A stretch of DNA of 64,000 nucleotides from Eutypella sp. D-1 (GCA_023313575.1 JAJTTP010000009.1:1550001-1614000); one strand, 5' to 3'; shown: positions 35,022-47,695, counted from the stretch's first letter. The notes: a model not told the origin generated them from the letters alone. Translations and numbers: made by a program.

Positions 35022-37454
35022 TCACTCCCACCCCGTCTCCCTGAGCTTCCGGAACTTGCGCGCGTGCTCCGCCGACACGCTGGGCGAGATCTGGTCCAGC
35101 GCCGCCTCCCAGTCCTCGGCGGTGAGCCTATTAGGCGGGGCGGGGGCGGGGGCGGCCCCGACCCCGGCCCCCTCTTGCTGCTGCTGCTCTTGTTCGCGCC
35201 GGCGCTTCGCGCGCTTAACGGCGGCCTGAGCAGCGGCCACGTGGAGATTATCGAGATCAGCGCCGGAGTAGCCATGGCAGCGGGGATCGCGGGCGACGCG
35301 GTCAAGAACGGCGGCGTCGACGGGATCGGCGGCGTAGCGGGGCAGGAGGCGACGCATGCGGGCGCGGAGGATATCGGCGCGGCCGTCGGCGTCGGGGAGA
35401 TCGACGAGGATATTGGTGCCGAGGCGGCCGGGGCGCAGGATCGCCGGGTCGATCATATCCGGGCGGTTGGTCGCGCCGACCACGTACACGCCGTCCCGCG
35501 TCCCGACGCCGTCGAGTTCCGTCAGCAGCTGGTTGACGACGCGGGCGCCGGCGTCGGAGGTCGCGGCGCCGTCGCGCCGCGGCACCAGCGCGTCCAGCTC
35601 GTCGAAGAAAAGCACGCATGGCGACGACGCGCGCGCGCGCCCGAAGACCTGCCGCACCGACCGCTCCGACTCGCCGACGTACTTGTTCAGGAGCTCGGGA
35701 CCTTTCACCGAGATGAAGTTGGCCTTGGACTCGTTGGCCACGGCTTTGGCCAGAAGCGTCTTGCCGCAGCCCGGCGGGCCCCAGAGGAGGACCCCCGACG
35801 GCGCCTCGAGCCCCAGCTCCGCGAACCGCTCCGGGTGCTGGATCGGCTCCACGATCGACAGCATCAGCTGCTCCCGCACGTCCCGCAGCGCCCCGATGTG
35901 CGCCCACGTCGTGTCCGGGATCGTCGTGAACCCTTCGCGCTTCGACGCCGGCTGCACCTTCTTGATCGCCCCTGTCATCAGCTCCATCGTGATCGCGTAG
36001 TTCGCGGGGCCCGGCGCCGGCCCTGAATTGGGTCCGGCTGCGATCCGGCGGTGCCACCTGATGGTCTCCGATGCCTGCGGCGTCTGCGCTTGCGCCTGCG
36101 CGTCCGAGTCGATCTCCATGTCCGTCAAGGGGGGCGCGTTCCTCGTCATGTCGTCCATCATCTTTCGGGCGACGTCGTTCTTGGCCACAGAGACGACGTC
36201 ATCGAGGTCGGCGCCGACGAAGCCCGGGGTGGCCCTCGCGAGCTTCTTGTAGTCGAGGTTGTCGGCGACCTTGCACTTCTGCAGCAGCTTATGCAGGATG
36301 GCCTCGCGGGCGGTCTCGTTGGGGATGCCGAGGCTGATCTCGCGATTGAAGCGGCCGGCGCGGCGTAGGGCCGGGTCGATGCTGTCGGGGCGGTTGGTGG
36401 CGGCGAGGGTGACGACGGCCTTGCCGCCCATCTTCTCGTAGCTCAGGTCGTCCATGCAGGTCAGCATCTGCGCGACGATGCGCTTCTCCATCTCCCGCTG
36501 CGCGTTCTCGCGCTTGCCCATGATGGCGTCGATCTCGTCGATGAAGATCAGGCACGGCGCCAGCTGCTTCGCCTCCTCGTACAGCTCCCGGATCTTCTTC
36601 TCCGACTCCCCAGACATGCCGGCCACCAGCGACGGCGCGGACACCGCTATGTACGCCACGCCCAGCTCCGCGGCAAGGGCATTGGCCAGCATCGTTTTTC
36701 CGCAGCCCGGGGGTCCGTGGAGCAGGACGCCACGCGCGGCTTCCAGGCCGATGCCGAGACAGGCCTCGGGGAATTTCATGGGGAACGTGACGGATTCGCC
36801 CAGCACCCTGATGGCGTCGTCCATGCCGCCGAGATCGTCGAAGGATAGGCCACTAGGGGGGCTACGGTCTTCCTTGGCAGACCGGTCGACTTTCCTACGC
36901 TTCGCCTTGGGCTGCGAGGAAGGCTGATCCTCAGCGGATCTCGTTTCTGTACCGTTGATGTTGTCGGCAGCCACGGGCGCATCCGGTGTGGAGGGGGTCT
37001 TCCCTCTCCTCGGCACATCCCAAGCCTTGGCAATCTGCTTGTTCATCAGGAAATAGTCCCGCTCCTACATTGATCAGGTCAATACAAGAATTCTTTTTCG
37101 TGCATATATATATAGTAGTAGATGATTGGTCATTCATAGCCACACACACACACGCACACACACACATACTTTAGGTTTGGGTGAATTTTCTATAGGGGGC
37201 GCCTCATCCAGGGCGGCTTCCTCGTCGTCCTCCAACCGCTCCTCTTTCCGTAAGCGCAGAACTCGTTCTATGGAGTCCTCCAGGGGCCGTTTCTTCTGGC
37301 GCGCGAGACTGGAGTTCGACCTCTTAATCCAGTCGTAGACCCCCGATACGGTGAACCGCGGGGGTTTCGAGCTGTCCCTCTCGTGCTCATCTTCGAATTT
37401 GCGGACGATTTGGTAGACGTCCCGGTCTAGGCCGTGCAGTGACCGGGGCGGCAT
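35022..37454 (-). CDS. rix7: AAA ATPase Rix7 (ribosome biogenesis)
   Basis: Minus-strand exons 37454-37170 and 37064-35022 give 775 residues. Rix7 (NVL in animals) is a nucleolar type II AAA ATPase that strips assembly factors such as Nsa1 from pre-60S particles. Two AAA modules are visible: Walker A GPPGCGKT at about residues 212-219 and again near 525; Walker B CLIFIDEID and CVLFFDELD; and the second-region arginines in ATNRPD. The N-terminal 80 residues (LDRDVYQIVRKFED onward) match the NVL-type N-domain, and a basic KAKRRK stretch near 148 fits a nuclear signal. The single 105-nt intron starts inside a GT repeat. The start at 37454 is chosen because PPRSLHGLDRDVYQ is where the conserved domain begins; the longer upstream frame is unconserved. 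Confidence 0.95.
37141..37169. repeat. CA/GT microsatellite containing the rix7 splice donor
   Basis: On the minus strand the intron of rix7 begins GTATGTGTGTGTGTGCGTGTG, so the donor is the first unit of an imperfect GT repeat of about 29 nt. Confidence 0.85.
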
Positions 37455-38286
37455 CGTCCCACGGGTATATGTATGTGTGTGTGATTCGGAAATTTTATCT
37501 TTTCCGGGAGAGCCAACCAACCCACTATCAGGCCGGTGAGTACACAGACAACCCCTTACCGCCAAAATATCCAAATATCATAGTCAGCACATAAACTGAG
37601 CGGGCGCATATTTTTGAGGATATGTCCATGGAAGTTTTCAAAGTTAAGAATTAACATGTGGAAGAGTTCTACATAATAGTAGTTAGTACTAGGTATCTGC
37701 GAATAGAAAATAAAGTGGAACTAGATATTTTATCTTCATAGGTAGTTGCATATGCGAGAGACCCCACTAAGACTAAGTCAGTTATGCAAGTAATGTGGTA
37801 AGCTACTCTGTACCTAGGTACTTGATTAAGTACGGAGTACAAATGTATTCATTGCCTTGCGCCGATGACCGATGACCGATGACGACGTTTCAGGTTCCAT
37901 CCAGCCCAGCCATTGACCACTCTTAACTCACTCTTAACTCTACCTACTTATCTTGCATTAGGTATGTAGGTTGAGTAGTATATAATCCTCTTTATCAAAC
38001 TCTCCCTCCGTTCCCACCAACTTATATCTATACACAGCCCTGGTCGAGTCTGGTCACAAGCCAAAAAAACACGCGACCAGCCGACCAACCAACCGACCGA
38101 CCGACCGACCACCACCGATGAACGAAATCGAAGTGAAGCGGAACGGATAGATAGATAGCCCTCCCTTCATCTCTACTAGACAATGCGCCCGTCGGAGACG
38201 ATAACGGCAGAAGCAGAAGCAGCAGCAGCAGTACCCGTCGCAATACCCGTCGTAGTCGCAAATCGAAGCAGGACAACACGGTGAAC
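37455..38286. other. Divergent spacer between rix7 and vps20
   Basis: Shared upstream region of two divergent genes. It holds one TACCTAGGTA palindrome (37811-37820), a GATGACC repeat near 37863-37883 and a CGAC repeat near 38092-38112. Just before vps20 there is an AGCAGAAGCAGCAGCAGCAG run. No gene is supported. Confidence 0.65.
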
Positions 38287-39128
38287 ATGGGGAACCAACC
38301 GAGCAAGATAACAGCCCAGGACAAGTGAGTCGCGCGACACCCATCACATCATTTCCAACATAAACCCTCGCTCTCGCTCTCTTACGACCTTGTATCCCCT
38401 CCCTCTCTTATCATCACTCCCACACCTACCTGCGTACGTACTGACAACCCCTCGCGCATCACAGGGCGATACTAGACCTGAAGAACCAGCGAGACAACCT
38501 ACACCGATACCAGCGGCGCATCGAGGTGCTCACAGCGCGCGAGACCGAAATCGCGCGGCAAATGGCGGCCTCCGGCAACCGGGCCCGCGCACTCCTAGCC
38601 CTCCGACGAAAAAAATACCAAGAACAACTACTCTCCAAAACCGACGCGCAGCTGGCGCAGCTGGAACAGCTGACGCGCAGCGTGGAGTTCGCGCTGATCC
38701 AGAAGGACGTCGTGTTCGGCCTGCAGCAGGGCACGCGCGTGCTGCAGGACATCCACCGCGAGATGGGGGGGCTCGAACACGTCGAGAAGCTCATGGGCGA
38801 CTCCGCCGACGCCATCGCCTATCAGCGCGAGGTCAGCGAGATGCTTGGTGGTCGTATCACCAACCAGGATGAGGACGAGGTCGAGGATGAACTTGCCGCC
38901 CTCGAGGCTGAGGTCAACGCCAGCGCCAGCGCCAATAGCCCCGCTCGCGCTCGCGGCCGTGTCCGCCCCCGCGCATCCACACCGCCCACGGCCCTGCCCA
39001 GCGCGCCGGACCGGCCGCTCCCCGAGGCCGAGGCAGACGAAGAAGAAGAAGAAGACACCGTGCCGATAGAGCAGGAACGAGAACCGCGGAAGGCGCAGCC
39101 GGAACGGAGAGCCATGCTCGCCTCGTAG
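38287..39128 (+). CDS. vps20: ESCRT-III subunit Vps20
   Basis: Exons 38287-38324 and 38465-39128 give 233 residues, matching the usual Vps20/CHMP6 size. Vps20 nucleates ESCRT-III on endosomes by linking ESCRT-II (Vps25) to Snf7, driving intralumenal vesicle formation. The protein starts MGNQPSK, a good N-myristoylation signal, followed by the Snf7-domain helices (AILDLKNQRDNLHRYQRRIE, then the long basic helix and VFGLQQGTRVLQDIHREMGG). The C-terminal third is acidic and Pro/Ala-rich, as expected of the autoinhibitory region. The intron is 140 nt. The 12-residue first exon is required for the myristoyl site; the ATG at 38526 in the second exon would lose it. Confidence 0.95.
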
Positions 39129-40310
39129 TTAAAGTAAAAAAAACGGCACACCGCGCATCATATTTCCTCTTCTCTCCCTCTCTCTCTGTCATCATCATTA
39201 TCGGAGTGCAACGAGCGAAATCTCATAGGCTTGGTTCGGGAGAGGTGGGTTTCCCGTGTTTTTGTTTTAGATAGATTCCGAAATCTTTTTTTTTATATAA
39301 TGTAAAGCAGGCGACATGGGGTCAACGGACATGGAAACATGGGACATGAGGGGCATTACTATATATACTTATCCCACGTAACAGGAGTATAATCATAGTA
39401 TTTTTATTTATTTATTTGGGGGCTAAGCATCATCCTTTCCAAGATATCATATTTTCTATCTATCAATCAATAGGGCAGTATTGTGCTGGACTGATATAAA
39501 TGTTTCGGGTTCCGGGTCGTATAGAGACATGTGTATATATCCTCATTGATCTATCTAAAAATGTGACGGCGGTCATTCCAATGCGAGAAGTTCCCACAGC
39601 CTTATATATAGACTTTCTCGGGACCGCTTCTTGGAGGCTAAATCACATCCTCCTCCCTCTATATTCGCTGTCTCCCTTCTCGAAACGCCGTCTATATAAT
39701 CCGCATGATCGTTTTTTGGGGGGGTATTCCTCCGCCGCCGACGCCACTATGCTTGGGTATCATGAATGCAATCCCAGAAAATACACAAAGATCGCTCATA
39801 CTATGACTTCGTCTATACGTTCTCGTCGAAACAAGTTGATGTTTTATATATCCCAGCTCTTTATAATGTCGTGCGTGCCCTTTACGCCAGAAACATGTGA
39901 TCGGTAATGGCATTGTCGTTACATGACGATGAAATCTCTAGATGACATCATCAATCTACCCAGACGGTCTCACGTCGAGGCAGGTGGTGTCCTGGAGCTA
40001 GCGTATTATGTTCGGCGTATTCAGTTGAATCTGTGAATGGCAGTGGTTGCCGGCTAGCCTGTGGAAAACTTGTCGTGGTCGGGTAAAGCTCGCGAACGGT
40101 GGCTGGTCTATGCCAACGTTGTTCCTGTTGGTCTTGGGGCACGGAATGCCTAGTTACAAATCCAGAGTGTGCCTCTACATTATTACCCCGCGAGTGTCCC
40201 ATACGCCTACATGAATGTCAGCTACTATCTTAACAATATGATTTCAGCAGCAGCTTCATATGCCGGATCCCGGTTCTTGTTCTGCTGGCAATGTGCTGCA
40301 TGCGTCCAAC
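39129..40310. other. Spacer between convergent vps20 and DUF2293 genes
   Basis: 3' flanks of two convergent genes, AT-rich with a TATTTATTTATTTATT stretch near 39402. A 135-codon frame at 39500 has no family features. No gene is supported. Confidence 0.6.
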
Positions 40311-42956
40311 TTACATCTCGAACTGGCTTGGTTTTTGAGGGGCGGTGTGCGTATCCCTGGGATTACTGCCTGTACGTTCTATGGGTCGGCGGACGTAATG
40401 ACCACTCTGCGGTACCTCTCTATACCGAACAGGTTGATAGCTGGGATAACTAGGCCGGGCTTGGCTAATACTTTGATAGGCCTCTGACATTGGTAGAGGA
40501 GGCATTGGTGACTCTTGTAGACGACGTGGGTCTTCCACATAGTTCTGAGCGCCACCGCTATGCTGGTGATTTGAGACAATACGCTCGTCATGGTAAGGCC
40601 GGTCCGCGGGTTGAATACGAGAGGATGCGACTGAAGGATCATAAACAACCTCCCGTGGGCGGGATAGATCTGCCATATTATACCTTCCGCGAGCCGGTTG
40701 TTCGCGTATTTCTACCAGACGTCGAGGGTGATAAGGCGCATTACTTCTGGCCGCAATTGGATCAGTCGTTGTCCTAGTCGGGAATTCCTCGCCAGTACGG
40801 GTCACATAATCGCGTGTTGAGATCGCAATAGGCTGTTCATTTCGTGTATTTTCGGCCCTCCGCACCACATTGACTCCAGCAGAAGAGCTCCCAAACGGCA
40901 CAAAACGTGACCCTGCGCCTACTCTTGCATAGTCTAGAGGAGCAACACGGGAGCCAGAGGGCGCTTCGTAATCCTCTGGGAAATAAGTTATGATACGGCT
41001 TCGCTTTGCAGCCCTTTCATCGCCATCAATTCTGTACGGGGGGGAACGAGGCTGAGCGGTGAAGGCCCCTATATGGCCAGCCTGGGATGTTACGGGCAGG
41101 GCCTCCGCCCTTCCCTGATACTCACGATGAAAAGTACGAGGCGCGGACTGAGAATATCCAGAGGCGTTAGGCGACAAGGTCTCAATCGAGGGCAACAGCA
41201 TATCTTGTAAACCATTGGTGATTGGGGGCATTGCAATTGGAGGGCCGTTCTGGGTGGGTGGCGACGGCCCGGCTCTAGGCTGCTGATTCTCCATGACACG
41301 GAGTGCGGGAGACGAAGGGCGATCACGATCCTCAGAAGCATGGAGAGGCCATCTTACATCTCCCGCTTGGCTAGCGTTGACATGCATCAGCTCCGGATCC
41401 ATATGTGCTCGACTAGAGCCATGACCTGAAGGCACTACATAATACGCAGCTGGGAATGGCTCTCTCGTAGAGGGAGCGGGACGGTGCGAGGCTGGACTGT
41501 CGGTCAGATCCACTGTAGGAGGTAAGTGAGACGTCCTGTTGAGGCCATTGTGGCCACTCTGCTCATTCTCATGGGCGATAGAGTCCGCAATGGCGGCATA
41601 TCTTCTGAATCGCTGGGCGGCCTTCCTGGCAGTCCTCTTCTCAACCCGGGTCATGACTTTCTGCCTAGCCGGTGTTAATGGCACGCTCTGAACGGGAGTA
41701 CGCCTGTGGCCTCGAGCGGTTGCCAGGCTGTTTATCACTGGTGCATTGAGCAAGGAAACACGACTGCTTGTTGGCGCAGCGGTAGAGACGGCACGAACAC
41801 TCTGAGGCGTACTCCGAGGTGTTTCGCTTTCTGGGCTGGATGAATCCTCCTCAGAATCCTCCTCGCTGTCAGAAATCTCGATGACCTCTCGCAAGATCTC
41901 ATCAAGCTGATCACGGCCCGTTTCCTCATCTCCTCGCCACTTGACGATGATGTCTAGGCATGGTTTTTCGACAGCTTTTCGGGCGTTCGCCCAATCTGTC
42001 TCTTTCAAAAGCTCATCGTATCGGGTTTTTGTGTGTCTGATGTAAGCCAGCGCCGCCAGCTGAACACGTCTCGCTAATGTTAAATCTTTAGCCATACCCA
42101 CTTTGAAATCGCCGTGGAACTTTCCTCCCTATAGTTGAGATGAGTGAGCCGGTCAATCGGAAGAGGCGTAAAAGACAGTCCTACCTTCTTAAAGGAGTGC
42201 TGGATGATCTCACGGCGATCGATGTTCGGGATCCTGGGGAAAAGGTCCCGCAAGACGGCATCGGCTTGCCTATCTATATCGCGCTGATCTTTTGGTATCG
42301 GCTCAGGTTGGCCGGGTCGGGGGGCAAGCGTCGCACGTTGGTATATCCCGTCTTGCAGCAGGTCCGCACGAGCCTGCTCAACAATCATCTCTCTAAAATG
42401 GTAGCCAACACGAGTCATATGATGTTCGAGGAGATCGGCATCCTTCGCGTCCTTTGCAGGGGGGGAGGATGGGTCAGTCGTCTTCGAGGCCAGAAAAAAT
42501 CAAAGGGTCATACATACGGAGACAATGAATATCATGGCATCTTGTTCTCTCGATAGTTCCTTACATGCTGCTGTCAGCTCAGGATTTCCCGTGGCGACGA
42601 AGTCGAAGCCAGGCGGGGGATTCCTGTCGGTTGTGATCTGTTCCCAAGATGATGAGCACACTGGGCAGGATATTCCGCATACAGGAAAACGACACTCGCC
42701 ATGGGAGGTAATGAATCAGGTAGTGGTAGTGAATCAACTAGGTATGTACCTCGAACTCCAGTTTTTTCTTCTTTTCGGTATTTTCGACAGATTCAAAATA
42801 TGTCTTGTGTTTCACTTTGGGCGGTTCCTTTAAAGGATTGAGGTTCTGCCATATATGATCCTTATACTGTTGGGCCCGATCACGCTTGGAGCGTCGCAAA
42901 AGGGCTTGCGAACCCTTTACGGGTGGCGGTGCTTTCTTCTTCTCTCTAGCCATCAC
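40311..42956 (-). CDS. DUF2293 domain-containing protein
   Basis: Minus-strand exons 42956-42750, 42637-42518, 42451-42185 and 42128-40311 give 803 residues. The fungal DUF2293 core spans roughly residues 175-290: IPNIDRREIIQHSFKK joins across an intron to GGKFHGDFKVGMAKDLTLA, then RRVQLAALAYIRHTKTRYD and IVKWRGDEETGRDQLDEILR. The domain's function is unknown to me. The N-terminus (MAREKKKAPPPVKGSQALLRRSKRD) is strongly basic and may be a nuclear signal. The C-terminal 500 residues are Ser/Pro/Arg-rich and look disordered, with an acidic DSEEDSEEDSSS patch just after the core. All three introns (112, 66 and 56 nt) are phase 0. The gene is divergent from the ATP synthase subunit gene. Confidence 0.88.
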
Positions 42957-44531
42957 GGCGGTTCTGAATGTTTGATCCTAGTCTTACCATTACTATGATC
43001 AAGACAAAAAGGAAAGCAAGAAAGAAAGCAAGCAAGCAAGCGAGACAGTGAGCCGCGGATAACACTATGCAAAAAAAAATGCAAAGTTAACGTGAGAATG
43101 CGAGAAGAGCCGTGGCCGTGGCTATGCAATGCGTGGCTACGTTTAAGCAGACTACAGCTCCAGCCTCATATGCATACGCATACGTATATGCATACACAGA
43201 TAATGATGACGGCGCAAATGTTCGGCGTCCTGCGTCCTGCGTCCTGTGTCTTGCGTCTTGCGTCCTGTGTGTCCAGTCCAAGCGCGTGTCCTGTGGCTTG
43301 AATCCTGGCAGCCTTGGAGGATGGTCTGACTGATGCCAATACCGAATACTGAATGACTCCGTTAATCAAGTAGTATGGGCCCTCTTCCGCTTACTGCCGG
43401 CAGCTCAATTGCGGAATGCAAACAGAATGCAGACAGAGAGTTGAAAAGAGAAACCCGTGGATGTCACAAATATGCAAAATCGCCCGAAGCCTTTCCGCAG
43501 AATGGACGGATGGATGGGCAAAAAACCAGCAGCCGGGAAGAATGATGGGAATGCTCCAAGGTTTCCAAGGCATCCAAGATTTTCCCTAAGAAGAAAAAAC
43601 GATGAGAAATCGCGCTCTCAAACCGGGCGTCGTTGGGGTAAGTAAGAACGAAATGAACTTCGAACACTCGAGCACGAACGCTATGCAACGCCACAACAGG
43701 GCGAACTTCCGAAAAATTCGCAAGTTGATTGATGAATTGATTGATTTGAATGTAAGATCGTCGGATCAGGGGGGGGGCAGGGGGGAAGGAACAGAGAGAA
43801 GGAAAGAGACCTGAAAGGGATGCGCGCTGAGGGGCCCGCACATGTCAGTAATAAATACCTAAGTTTGCTAAGGTAGGTACCAATTAGGGCGTGGAGGGGC
43901 GAAATCTTGGGTGGTCTTGGTAGTTATGTAGCAGGGATGCTCCAGAACCTGGTAGTCTACGTAGGTAGAACTTTGGAAGCTGTTTAGGCGGAAGTTTGGG
44001 CAGCAATCGGGCCAATAGTTAGATTCATGGATGGACCCAATGGCACTTAAAGCTGGAATCACCTGCATGGACCACACCTACCTAGTAGGTACATATTGCC
44101 GCATAAAGTACATGTGGGTGGTTGGGTGGGACCTGGGACTTTCCAAGGTTGTTTCAAGCAACATGACAGCCCATCAGCCCGTCATGCTGAACAAGCCCAA
44201 CTGCCAGGTGACAGACAAATTCTCACGCTAGCCAATGTTATCATGCTTCACTCAGCCACGTGCTATACAGCCCATGTCAGCAAGTCCAGCCACAGATACT
44301 TTTTTCAGCCTTAATTTTCAGTCATCCATAATCCCGAAAATTAATCGGGGCTAACTGGAAAGCAAACCTTTAGGAACCCACCCACCACCGAAGTACCTCA
44401 CTTTCTACCGACCTTCACTAAGTCTCTCTGTGTGTGTGAATTTGTGACCAAGCAACCTTAACTACCTACCACTCACACACACTCTCTCCCCTCCTTCTCA
44501 AAACCCTCCGGCTCCGTCTTTTCCCCCCGTC
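42957..44531. other. Divergent spacer between the DUF2293 gene and atp5
   Basis: Shared upstream region. It contains an AAGCAAGC-type repeat near 43008-43040, a 7-nt tandem repeat at 43225-43266, and several CCAAT pentamers (near 43878, 44009, 44035 and 44232) that could act on atp5. The last 130 bases are pyrimidine-rich, as a fungal leader. No gene is supported. Confidence 0.55.
43225..43266. repeat. 7-nt tandem repeat GCGTCCT
   Basis: Six tandem copies of GCGTCCT with C-to-T changes in copies four and five, in the spacer between the DUF2293 gene and atp5. Confidence 0.9.
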
Positions 44532-45621
44532 ATGCTATCCCGACAAGCGATCCGCTCAGTCAGAGCCGCCGCCGCCGCCCCCGCGCGGACCATTACCCGG
44601 GTACCCGTGCGCTCTTATGCCGCTCCGGCCGCCTCAGCTGCTTCCTCCCAGGAGGTTAAGCCTCCCATTGCCGTCTACGGCCTCGATGGCACTTATGCTA
44701 CCGCTCTGGTACGAAATATTCCACCCTCCCGTTCGTTTATTATTCGTTCGGTAGCCTGGTAGTGTGTGAGATCCGGAGGTCTTCCAATTGCGTGCGCCCT
44801 TTTGTGGGTGGGTGGTGGATGTCAGGGTTCGGGAACAACGAACTCGAAGGAGGGCAGGGGGCGGAGGGGGGAGAAGAAAAGAAAAGAAAAGAAGGGGAAA
44901 AAAAGATGGAAGAGAGCCAGCTCGTCACTAACTAACCCCTCTACTCTACACAGTACACGGCAGCCGTGAAGACGTCGACGCTGGAGCCGACGGCGAGGGC
45001 CCTGAACGCGCTGGGCGACCTGTACGTCAAGGACGCCAAGCTGGCCGCGATCCTCGAGACCCCGACCCTCAAGGAGGCCGACAAGAACGCCATCGTCGCC
45101 GAGCTGTCCAAGACCCTCGGCTCCGCCGCCAACGACACCGTCAAGAACTTCCTCGCCACCCTCGCCGAGAACAACCGCCTCGGCATACTCCGCGGCGTCT
45201 CCGAGAAGTTCGCCGAGATCATCAGCGCCTCCCGCGGCGAGGTCGAGCTCGTCGTCACTAGCGCTCAGGTAAGAGATGAGAAGACCTGTTTTTGGGGGTT
45301 TTTTTCCTTTCTTTTTCCTTTCTTTTTCCTTTCTTTTTCCTTTCTTTTTCCTTTCTTTTTCCTTTCTTTTTCCTTCCTTTACTAACCGCGCTTTTTTTTT
45401 GTTCTTGTTGTTTTCAGCCCCTCGACAACAGGACTCTCGGCCGCCTCGAGAACGCCGTCACCAAGTCCCAGTACAGCCAGGGCAAGAAGCTCAAGGTCCG
45501 GAACGAGGTCAACCCGGAGATCCTGGGCGGCCTCGTCGTCGAGATCGGCGACCGCACCATCGACCTCTCCGTCTCCTCCAAGATCGCCAAGCTGAATAAG
45601 CTCCTTACCGACAGCCTGTAG
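44532..45621 (+). CDS. atp5: ATP synthase subunit 5 (OSCP), mitochondrial
   Basis: Exons 44532-44708, 44954-45268 and 45418-45621 give 231 residues; both introns are phase 0. OSCP sits on top of the F1 head and connects it to the peripheral stalk of mitochondrial ATP synthase. The first 35 residues are rich in Arg and Ala with no acidic residue before the processing region, a good targeting peptide. Family marks are YGLDGTYATALYTAA, FLATLAENNRLGIL near the middle, and the end LGGLVVEIGDRTIDLSVSSK, the delta/OSCP signature. The length fits fungal OSCP. The second intron contains a pure pyrimidine tandem repeat close to its donor. Confidence 0.97.
45301..45366. repeat. 11-nt pyrimidine tandem repeat in the second atp5 intron
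   Basis: Six perfect copies of TTTTTCCTTTC and a degenerate seventh, pure pyrimidine on the sense strand, beginning 32 bases after the intron donor. The true acceptor is preceded by a separate T-rich stretch near 45390-45417. Confidence 0.95.
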
Positions 45622-47695
45622 AGGAGTGGGGGGAAGGAAAAAGAAGGACTTCAAAAGCGTGCGCCGCCACGTGTATACCGACATCGGCCGGGCTTCGTCT
45701 AACCTGATCCGACTTATCTTTTTTTTTTCTTCTTTTCCTTATCTATTCGTTCCGAGGGAAAAGGAGAAAAGGTGGAAAAGGGGGAAATAGAGCGGGAGCG
45801 ATATGTAGGATGCTTCGCGGGCCGTGGCAAGGGGGCATAGCTGGAAAGACACAGTCACCTGGGTTTTTCTCCTATGTCCCTCCGTCCGGAAAAATTCTCG
45901 CTGTGTATATGATGTTGTCGAACTAGAAGAAGCATTTTTCTAATTTCCCTTCCCTTCTTGGTTTACCCCCTTTTTGTGTGTGCTCCCCTGCTATCTATCT
46001 GCTCTATTCGTCTACATGACGATTGAATCTCTAAAGAAGTGAGCCGAAGTCATGGACTGTTTAGAGAGCAGCCTTACTCATCTATTTATACACCAGCTCA
46101 AGAGTCCATATACCCGTCCTAGGGCAGTTCTCAAACTTAACTTACTGGATAGTTTGGGCTGGAGATGATGTAGCAAGCCCGGGCCCAACCAGCGGGTTGG
46201 CGTCCAACGAGTGGATGCACCACGGTCCCATGGGCTTCTGTCTATCCATCCCGACCGTCCTTTCTCCCACCTTTCCCTCGCGGGGGAATACAGGAAAAGG
46301 AAGAGTGAAAAGGGGGGCACATATGCAAAGTAGCCTCCCCCTCCTCCCCAGAATACACCGTGGTAAGTGGAGAGAGATGAGGTAGCAAGATCCGAAGTCG
46401 CCGTAGGCGAAGAGAAAAGTCCTCGAGCTACAAGACACGACATGCATTCATACATATCAGCCAACGATCGATTCCTGATATTTCGAACGAGTGAGAGTGT
46501 TGGGATAGCCACCTGGCCCAAGGGAGTGGCGGGAAGGCTAGGTCCCGCATGTAGTCATCCCCTCTTTCCCCTACTACTACCACCTACATGGGAGAGAGAG
46601 ACCATCATCACCCGCGTGTTCAAGAAGCAAAGACTTACTTTACTTTACCTACCTACCGGTCGATATATAAACACCCCCACGACCCGAGATGAAATCACCG
46701 GCCACCAGCCAGTCAGAAAAGAAAGCAGATCAATTCCGGCGATAACACACGTATGTAATTTTGTAGACGAGCACCCGGACTTCTATACGTTACTTGATAT
46801 CCATCCATCCATCCACACACAAACACACACAGAGCACACAGTGACAGCTAACAGAGCAACGTCCTTACTTACCTAAGCAGATATACAAGTATAAGAAGAA
46901 AATAAATAATATTATCAAAAACTTGACCTCCCTCACTGAACCAGTCAGTAATATGACTATAGACTTATATATACACATACTGCCAACACTCCAAGCTCTA
47001 CTTAGCTAGCACAGATAGAAGCTACCTACCCGACCTACCTATACCTATACCCATATCCCCCTCCATCCATCTCTCCCAAGTCTCCAAATTCAAGCATGGC
47101 ATTTTTCTTCCTTCTTTAATCTTCTTTCCGGGTTTATGGCGTATATTCCTAAACCATGTATTTTTCGTAGCTCGTGTGTGTATATATATATATATATATA
47201 TACATGCCCTCACCCCCTCCTTCCCAGCCCCCGTTCTCACCTCCTGCCCAATAAATACTCTATTCACTCGCCCCCAACCCCTGTCAAGATTCGTCGCGTG
47301 TACCATCATCCTATAATGCGTGTGTGTGATGAATATACGTATGTATATATAATATATGTGCGCTCAGTTTCCACACCTAAGCCTCTACCTCTAACCTCTG
47401 GTTACTTGTACTCTATCTCTAGGAATCCATCGAGACCACACCGCCCTTCTAGTCTAGTTCTAGTTTTAAGGCTCGGGGTTAAGTTGAGCTCTGTTTGCGT
47501 CCCAAGTTTTCTAGGTAAGTTTTTCTCTCTCTTTTACGAGCTGTAGTGGAAGAACCTCCCCCTTTTTTTCCTTCTTCCTAATTTTAGCCTCCTACCTTCC
47601 GCCCTATCCTCCATCTATCCATCCTACCACCATCCACCCTTTTCCTTCTTTGTTGAAAATGTCAAGCAGGAGACCCGTCACCCGACGAGCGGATT
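45622..47695. other. Spacer between convergent atp5 and GH63-like genes
   Basis: 3' flanks of two convergent genes. It contains a TA dinucleotide repeat at 47181-47202 and several CATC/ATCC tetranucleotide runs (for example near 46800). A 169-codon frame at 46367 and a 147-codon frame on the other strand overlap and have no family features. No gene is supported. Confidence 0.55.
47181..47202. repeat. TA dinucleotide repeat
   Basis: Eleven TA units following a short GT run in the spacer right of atp5. Confidence 0.9.

Noticed and set aside
46367..46876. 169-codon plus-strand frame right of atp5
   Set aside because: It overlaps a 147-codon frame on the other strand, ends in translated CATC/CACA repeats and has no family features.
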